The translations under genes and the position numbers were made by a program. The notes beneath the pieces are model-generated. The model saw nothing but the letters and a program-made list of their open reading frames with translations. It ran no database searches and was not told the DNA's origin. A stretch of DNA of 64,000 nucleotides from Aromatoleum aromaticum EbN1 (lineage in GTDB: Bacteria; Pseudomonadota; Gammaproteobacteria; Burkholderiales; Rhodocyclaceae), in contig NC_006513.1 of the NCBI RefSeq assembly GCF_000025965.1, forward strand, positions 2,418,001 to 2,482,000, read 5' to 3'. Below are positions 58,636 through 64,000 of this stretch, in pieces. How positions within the stretch are numbered: position 1 is the first letter of the stretch; every line of letters begins with the position of its first letter.

Positions 58636-59202
58636 ATGCTGCTGATGATCGACAACTACGACAGCTTCACCTACAACCTCGTCCAGTATTTCGGTGAGCT
58701 CGGGGCGGACGTCAAGGTGTATCGCAACGACGAGATCACGCTCGAACAGCTCGCGCTGATGAAACCCGCGCAGCTGGTGATTTCGCCCGGCCCGTGCACG
58801 CCGGCCGAAGCGGGAATCTCGGTCGCGGCGATCCGCGAGTTCGCCGGCAAGCTGCCGATCCTCGGCGTCTGCCTCGGGCACCAGAGCATCGGCGCGGCAT
58901 TCGGCGGCCGCGTCGTCCATGCGCAGCGCCCGATGCACGGCAAGACGTCGCCGGTGTTACACGAAGGCCAGGGCGTGTTCCGCGGGCTGCCGAATCCGCT
59001 CACCTGCACCCGCTATCATTCGCTCGCGATCGAACGCGACAGCCTGCCCGACTGTCTCGAGATTACGGCGTGGACCGAAGACGGCGAGATCATGGGCGTG
59101 CGCCACCGCACGCTTGCGGTCGAGGGGGTGCAGTTCCACCCCGAGTCGATCCTTTCCGACCACGGCCACCAGCTGCTGCGGAACTTCCTCGAACAGAACT
59201 GA
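58636..59202 (+). CDS. trpG: Anthranilate synthase component II (glutamine amidotransferase)
   Basis: 188 residues of the class I amidotransferase family. [14 protein letters not shown], the oxyanion PGPCTP, nucleophile C79 in GVCLGHQ and the C-terminal FHPES are present. It feeds ammonia to TrpE and may also serve aminodeoxychorismate synthase (PabA), since these are often shared. AGGA lies 8 bases before the ATG at 58636; an ATG nine bases earlier is possible. First gene of trpGDC. Confidence 0.94.
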   Translation: MLLMIDNYDSFTYNLVQYFGELGADVKVYRNDEITLEQLALMKPAQLVISPGPCTPAEAGISVAAIREFAGKLPILGVCLGHQSIGAAFGGRVVHAQRPMHGKTSPVLHEGQGVFRGLPNPLTCTRYHSLAIERDSLPDCLEITAWTEDGEIMGVRHRTLAVEGVQFHPESILSDHGHQLLRNFLEQN

Positions 59203-59267
59203 AACCGGCGCCGCGACGCCGCGAAACGCTCCCGCGCACTTTTACGAATTGCTCCTACAGGCCCAAC

Positions 59268-60299
59268 ATGACCATCACCGCTCAGGAAGCGCTGCAGCGC
59301 ACGATCGACCACCGCGAAATCTTCTACGACGAGATGCTGTCGCTGATGCGGCAGATCATGGCCGGGGAAATCTCCCCGCTGATGACGGCGGCGATCATCA
59401 CCGGCCTGCGCGTCAAGAAGGAGACGATCGGCGAGATCACTGCGGCGGCGACGGTGATGCGCGAGTTGGCGACGAAAGTGACCGTACCGGGGCCGGACCG
59501 CAACTTCCTCGACGTCGTCGGCACGGGTGGCGACGGCGCGAACACCTTCAACATCTCGACGACGACGATCTTCGTCGCTGCGGCGGCGGGCGCCCGCGTC
59601 GCGAAGCACGGCGGGCGCAGCGTGTCGTCGAAGAGCGGTGCAGCCGACGTGCTCGAAGCGCTCGGCGTCAAGCTCGGCCTTGCGCCGGAACAGGTCGCCG
59701 AGTCGATCGAGGCGACCGGCATCGGCTTCATGTACGCCCCCGCGCACCACAGTGCGATGAAGAACGTGGCTGCCGTGCGCCGCGAGATGGGCGTGCGCAC
59801 GATCTTCAACATCCTCGGCCCGCTGACGAACCCGGCCAGCGCGCCGAACACGTTGATGGGCGTGTTCCATCCCGACCTCGTCGGCATCCAGGCGCGCGTG
59901 ATGCAGCGCCTTGGCGCGAACCACGTGCTCGTCGTCTACGGCATGGATGGCATGGACGAAGTCAGTCTCGGCGCATCGACGATGGTCGGCGAGCTCAAGG
60001 ACGGCGAGATCCGCGAATACCAGATTCACCCGGAAGACTTCGGGCTGCAGATGATGGGCACGCGCAACCTGGCAGTCGAGTCGGCCGAGCAGTCGAAGGC
60101 AACGCTGCTCGGCGTGCTCGACAACCGGCCCGGCCCGGCGCGCGAGATCGTGATCCTGAACGCCGGCGTCGCGCTCTACACTGCGAACCTCGTCGATTCG
60201 ATCGCGGTCGGCATCGGTCGTGCGCGCGAACTCATCGAGAGCGGCGCGGCGCGCGCGAAACTCGACGAGTTCATCGCCTTCAACCGCAAGTTCGCGTGA
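59268..60299 (+). CDS. trpD: Anthranilate phosphoribosyltransferase
   Basis: 343 residues, standard length. The PRPP/anthranilate binding features are [38 protein letters not shown] and [19 protein letters not shown]. It joins anthranilate to PRPP, the second step of the Trp pathway. It lies 65 bases after trpG; trpC follows after 8 bases, so the three are an operon. Confidence 0.96.
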   Translation: MTITAQEALQRTIDHREIFYDEMLSLMRQIMAGEISPLMTAAIITGLRVKKETIGEITAAATVMRELATKVTVPGPDRNFLDVVGTGGDGANTFNISTTTIFVAAAAGARVAKHGGRSVSSKSGAADVLEALGVKLGLAPEQVAESIEATGIGFMYAPAHHSAMKNVAAVRREMGVRTIFNILGPLTNPASAPNTLMGVFHPDLVGIQARVMQRLGANHVLVVYGMDGMDEVSLGASTMVGELKDGEIREYQIHPEDFGLQMMGTRNLAVESAEQSKATLLGVLDNRPGPAREIVILNAGVALYTANLVDSIAVGIGRARELIESGAARAKLDEFIAFNRKFA

Positions 60300-60307
60300 G
60301 CGCAACG

Positions 60308-61096
60308 ATGAGCGACATCCTGGACAAGATCCTTTCGGTCAAGCGCGACGAAGTTGCCGCCGGCAGCGTGGCACGCCCTCTCGCGCAGGTCCGCGCCGAA
60401 GTCGAAGCGCTCGCTGCGCCGCGGAATTTCGTCGGCGCGATCCGCGCGAAGATCGCCGCCGGAGACGCTGCGGTGATCGCCGAGATCAAGAAGGCGAGCC
60501 CGTCGAAAGGGGTGATCCGCGAGGATTTCCGCCCTGCCGAGATCGCGTTGCAGTACGAGCGCGGCGGCGCGGCCTGCCTGTCGGTGCTGACCGACCGGCA
60601 GTTTTTCCAGGGGGCGCCGGCGTATCTGCAGGCGGCGCGCGCGGCCTGCAGCCTGCCGGTGCTGCGCAAGGATTTCCTCGTCGACCCGTGGCAGGTGTAT
60701 GAGGCGCGTGCGATGGGTGCGGATGCGGTGCTGCTGATCGTCGCAGCGCTCGACCTCGCGGCGATGCGCGACATGGAAGCGGTCGCCGGGAGCCTCGGCA
60801 TGGCGGTGCTGGTGGAGGCGCACGACGCGGCCGAACTCGATGTTGCGCTGCAGCTCTCCACGCCGCTCGTCGGCATCAACAACCGCAACCTGCGCACGTT
60901 CGACGTCAGCCTGCAGACGACGCTCGATCTGCTCGCGCGCGTCCCGGCCGGGCGCATCGTCGTCACCGAGTCGGGCATCCTCGCGCCCGCGGACGTCGCG
61001 CTGATGCGGGCGAACGCGGTCAATGCCTTCCTCGTCGGCGAAGCGTTCATGCGCGTGCCGGATCCGGGTGAGGGATTGCGCTCGCTGTTCGGCTGA
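60308..61096 (+). CDS. trpC: Indole-3-glycerol phosphate synthase
   Basis: 262-residue monofunctional TIM barrel. [12 protein letters not shown] holds the catalytic lysine and glutamate, and [18 protein letters not shown] and the VTESGI segment complete the site. It converts CdRP to indole-3-glycerol phosphate. trpF, trpA and canonical trpB are not in the window; they are often elsewhere in betaproteobacteria. A tamB-type gene begins 12 bases downstream. Confidence 0.96.
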   Translation: MSDILDKILSVKRDEVAAGSVARPLAQVRAEVEALAAPRNFVGAIRAKIAAGDAAVIAEIKKASPSKGVIREDFRPAEIALQYERGGAACLSVLTDRQFFQGAPAYLQAARAACSLPVLRKDFLVDPWQVYEARAMGADAVLLIVAALDLAAMRDMEAVAGSLGMAVLVEAHDAAELDVALQLSTPLVGINNRNLRTFDVSLQTTLDLLARVPAGRIVVTESGILAPADVALMRANAVNAFLVGEAFMRVPDPGEGLRSLFG

Positions 61097-61108
61097 GCCG
61101 GACCGACG

Positions 61109-64000
61109 ATGGCGCCCGCAGTCGAGACTTCGGTGCGGCGCCGGTTTTTCCGCATCGCGGGCGGACTGTTGCTGCTCGGGCTGCTGCTCGTCGTGGCGGC
61201 GGCGCTGTTTGCAACGTGGCTGGTGCGCACAGAATCCGGCCTGCGCTTTGCCGCCGACGCCGTCGGACGCCTGAGCGGCGGGCAGGTCGTCGTCGAGAAC
61301 GCGTCCGGTCGTCTCGCCGGGCCGCTGCGGATCGACGCGCTGCGCGTCGCCACCCCGGACCTGCGGCTGCGGCTCGACAACCTCGCGCTGCAGTGGAACG
61401 CGGCAGCGCTGTTCGACCGCCATCTCGACATCGCGTCCCTCGCGATCGACGAAATCACGCTTGCGCGCCGGCCCGCTGACGCACCCGCTCCCGCACAAGG
61501 TCCTCCCGCCACGCTCGAACTGCCGCTCTCGCTGTCGCTGCGGGCGCTGCAGGTCGGGCGTGGTGCGCTGCTCGACTGGCCGGCCGAAGGCGGCGATGCG
61601 GCGCCGGCCGGCGCAGTGAAGTTCGAACTCTCGTCGCTCGCGGCCACGCTCGCGAGCGACGGGCGGCACCATCGCATCGAAGCCCTCTCTGCGACGCTGC
61701 CGGTCGGTCAGGCCAGCCTGTCGGGCGAAATGGACGGCGGCGCCGCGCCGTTCGCGCTGTCGGCCAGCGGCGGGCTGCACGGCGAGCGGGCCGGCCGTGC
61801 CTACACGCTGAACCTTCGCGCCGACGGCGACCTCGTTGCGCCGCACCTGCTCGTCGAGGCCGAAGGCGCGGGGCTTGCCGGCAGCGCCGATGTCGTCGCC
61901 GCGCCGTTCGAGCCGGTGCCGCTGCGCCGCCTGCAGGCCGCGCTCGGCGACATCGACCCGTCCGCGTTCCAGGCGGACGCGCCACAGGCCGCGCTGCGCC
62001 TCGAAGTCGACCTCACGTCGGCCCCCGGCGAAGCGTGGGTACTCTCCGGGCCGGTCACGATCGAAAACCAGGCGCCCGGCACGATCGACCGCAACGCGCT
62101 GCCGGTCGAGCGCATCGCGGCGCAACTGCGCTGGACGCCGACCGAAACGAGTGCCGATTCGCTGCTCGTCGAACTTCCCGGCGCCGGCACCGCCGCGGGA
62201 AACGTCCACTGGTCGCCGGATGCCGACACGGCGTTCGGGCGCGTGACCGCGATGCTGCAGCTCGCCGGCATCGATCCTGCCCGGCTCGATGCACGCCTGC
62301 CGAAAGGCAACGTCGCCGGAACCGTCGAAGCGGCAGGTGACGCCTCCCAACAGACGGCGCGGCTCGACCTGCGCGTCGGCGCTGCGCGGATCCGTGCCGA
62401 TGGCGAACTGACGGCGCCGACGGACGACGGCGGGCGAACCCTCGTCGCAACCGGTCAGCTCGCGTCATTCGATCCGCACGCGCTGTTCGCGCGCGCGCCG
62501 GCCGCGAGCCTGAACATGAGCTTCGACTTGCGTGGCGAACTCGGCGAGCGGCGGCGTTTCGATGCCCGCTGGCAACTGCAGCCGAGCCGGCTCGAAAGCC
62601 GGCCGCTGAGCGGAGGCGGCCACGTCGTCATCGACGGCGAGCGGCTCGTCGACAGCGACCTCGATCTGACGCTTGCCGGCAACCGCGTGCAGGTGAAAGG
62701 CGCGTGGGGCGAGCGTGGCGACGAGCTCGAGATCGACGTGGATGCGCCGGCGCTCGCCGCGCTCGGCGATGAATTCGGCGGTCGCGCGCGGATCGAAGGG
62801 ACCGTCAGCGGCACGCTCGAACGCCCCGGCGCGACGCTCGACCTGTCGGCGACGGCGCTGCGCCTGCCGGGCGGGCTGCGCGTCGCGGGACTCGATGCGC
62901 AGGGGCGGTTCGCCGACGGCATCGACGGGCGGCTCGAACTCGCGCTCGACGTCACTGGATTGGGCCGCGGCGAGGACGAGAACCTCATCGATCGCGCGAA
63001 GCTTGGCGTTCGCGGGAAAGGTGCGGACCACGTCATCGACTTCACGGCGAGCGGCCTCGAGGACGACACGCTGCGCATGCGCCTCGAAGGCGGCCTCGTG
63101 AGGAAGCCCGATGCTGGCGGTTCGGCGAACGCCGCAAGCGGGGCCGGGGGCGCGGCCAAACCCGACTCCGCGCCGACCGGCGATCCGCGCGCCCGCTTCG
63201 CATGGCAGGGGCGTGCTGTGGCGCTCGAGACCGGTGGGCGTTTCAAAGCGCAGCTGACTTCGCCGGCGCAGCTCTACATCGGGGCCGAACGCATCGCGCT
63301 CGGGACGGCTGCGTTCGACGCCGGCGAGCGCGGCCGCATCCGGCTCGACGAGACGCAATGGACGCCGCAGCTCATCGCCGCACGCGGGGCGCTGACCGGT
63401 CTCGCGCTGCGCCTCGCGAGCCGGCCCGACGGACGCCGCGAGGGGCGCGTCGGGCGCGAGCGCGGGGCGCTGGTGCTCGGCGCCGAATGGGACCTGCAAC
63501 TCGGGCAGAGCGCGAACGGCACCGCGCGCATGTTCCGCGAGTCGGGCGACCTCACCGTCAGCGGCGAGCTGCCGGCGCGGCTCGGCCTCGAACATCTCGA
63601 AGCCCGCTTGACCGCGCGCGACAACCGGCTGGCGCTGTCGCTGGACGCGCGAGGGTCCGAGCTCGGCGAACTGGTCGGTTCCGCGACCGCGCTGGCCGAG
63701 CGCGACCCGGCGGCAGGCTGGCGGCTCGCGCCCGACGCAGCGCTGCTCGGCTCGGCACGGCTGGAGATGCCGTCGATCGCGTGGCTCGGGCGCCTGATGC
63801 AGGAAAACATCGTCACCGGCGGCAGCCTCGCCGCCGATTTCGCGCTCGCGGGCACGCCGTCCGACCCGCGCGCGAGCGGCAGCATCGACGGAACCGGGCT
63901 GTCGGTCGCCCTCGTCGACCAAGGGCTGCAGCTGACCGGGGGCGAACTCCGCGCGCAGTTCGACCGCGACCGGCTGCGTCTTGTCCGGCTCGAGTTCGTG
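61109..64000 (+). CDS. tamB: TamB-family inner-membrane protein (partial, start only)
   Basis: 964 codons are visible before the window ends; full TamB proteins are about 1200-1400 residues. An N-terminal signal anchor (about 12-38: FRIAGGLLLLGLLLVVAAALFATWLV) precedes RTESGLRFAADAVGRL and ASGRLAGPLRIDALRV, the family's typical start. The rest is a long series of beta-strand repeats with alternating hydrophobic and polar residues, which form a periplasm-spanning lipid-transfer groove. TamB acts with TamA in outer-membrane biogenesis and phospholipid transport; TamA is not in the window. The domain at the C-terminus is not visible. Confidence 0.88.
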   Translation, partial: MAPAVETSVRRRFFRIAGGLLLLGLLLVVAAALFATWLVRTESGLRFAADAVGRLSGGQVVVENASGRLAGPLRIDALRVATPDLRLRLDNLALQWNAAALFDRHLDIASLAIDEITLARRPADAPAPAQGPPATLELPLSLSLRALQVGRGALLDWPAEGGDAAPAGAVKFELSSLAATLASDGRHHRIEALSATLPVGQASLSGEMDGGAAPFALSASGGLHGERAGRAYTLNLRADGDLVAPHLLVEAEGAGLAGSADVVAAPFEPVPLRRLQAALGDIDPSAFQADAPQAALRLEVDLTSAPGEAWVLSGPVTIENQAPGTIDRNALPVERIAAQLRWTPTETSADSLLVELPGAGTAAGNVHWSPDADTAFGRVTAMLQLAGIDPARLDARLPKGNVAGTVEAAGDASQQTARLDLRVGAARIRADGELTAPTDDGGRTLVATGQLASFDPHALFARAPAASLNMSFDLRGELGERRRFDARWQLQPSRLESRPLSGGGHVVIDGERLVDSDLDLTLAGNRVQVKGAWGERGDELEIDVDAPALAALGDEFGGRARIEGTVSGTLERPGATLDLSATALRLPGGLRVAGLDAQGRFADGIDGRLELALDVTGLGRGEDENLIDRAKLGVRGKGADHVIDFTASGLEDDTLRMRLEGGLVRKPDAGGSANAASGAGGAAKPDSAPTGDPRARFAWQGRAVALETGGRFKAQLTSPAQLYIGAERIALGTAAFDAGERGRIRLDETQWTPQLIAARGALTGLALRLASRPDGRREGRVGRERGALVLGAEWDLQLGQSANGTARMFRESGDLTVSGELPARLGLEHLEARLTARDNRLALSLDARGSELGELVGSATALAERDPAAGWRLAPDAALLGSARLEMPSIAWLGRLMQENIVTGGSLAADFALAGTPSDPRASGSIDGTGLSVALVDQGLQLTGGELRAQFDRDRLRLVRLEFV

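Overview
This window is about 64 kb of high-GC chromosome that is almost entirely coding. Gene content and order point to a betaproteobacterium of the Rhodocyclales, most likely the Azoarcus/Aromatoleum/Thauera group. The grounds are glnA-ntrB-ntrC separated by a DUF4124 gene, rpe-gph-trpE, a DctSR-controlled TRAP dicarboxylate transporter, a TrpB2-type enzyme and a quinolinate-synthase locus. The species call is inference, because no rRNA or other marker lies in the window. I saw no tRNA, rRNA, CRISPR array, insertion sequence or prophage.

Layout. 1-6.7 kb: end of a ubiquinone-type hydroxylase, dsbC, mltA, a small membrane protein with a DUF815 ATPase, a Nudix-ThiE fusion, yacG, zapD, coaE and a SPOR protein. 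6.8-9.7 kb: a TrpB2-type enzyme, coaX and birA. 9.8-14.7 kb: nitrogen control (ntrC, ntrB, a DUF4124 gene, glnA), with a near-consensus sigma-54 promoter and NtrC sites upstream of glnA. 14.8-18.7 kb: rhodanese, nadA, an endonuclease/exonuclease/phosphatase-fold protein, clsB and a DUF2789 protein. 18.8-29.7 kb: an SDR, gluQ, a parvulin, ychF, an NhaR-like regulator, an HPF-like protein, a YccA-like protein, a Ca2+-type P-ATPase and a CNNM/CBS protein. 30-32.5 kb: accA and tilS. 32.5-38.3 kb: dctSR divergent from dctPQM. 38.4-43.5 kb: a cyclodeaminase-family protein, then an unusual FHA / metallo-beta-lactamase / GAF-GspE cluster. 43.5-46.6 kb: rpe, gph, a candidate trp leader peptide and trpE. 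46.8-58.5 kb: a block that separates trpE from trpGDC. 58.6-61.1 kb: trpG, trpD, trpC. The window ends inside tamB.

The most unusual part is the block between trpE and trpG. It holds trxC, a phnA-like gene, an orphan Wzz-type chain-length protein whose cytoplasmic tail looks like a degenerate tyrosine recombinase, and a six-subunit membrane complex related to hydrogenase-4/complex I. The large subunit of that complex has serine at every position I can align to a nickel-binding cysteine. It therefore resembles the poorly understood energy-converting-hydrogenase-related (Ehr) complexes and not a hydrogenase. An aminopropyltransferase-like gene leads that operon.

Several regulatory elements can be read directly: the glnA promoter region, clear intrinsic terminators after dsbC, glnA, the yccA-like gene and dctM, a hairpin between dctP and dctQ that probably lowers permease expression, a trp leader with three Trp codons in fifteen, and perfect inverted repeats upstream of nadA and in the dctS-dctP divergent region.
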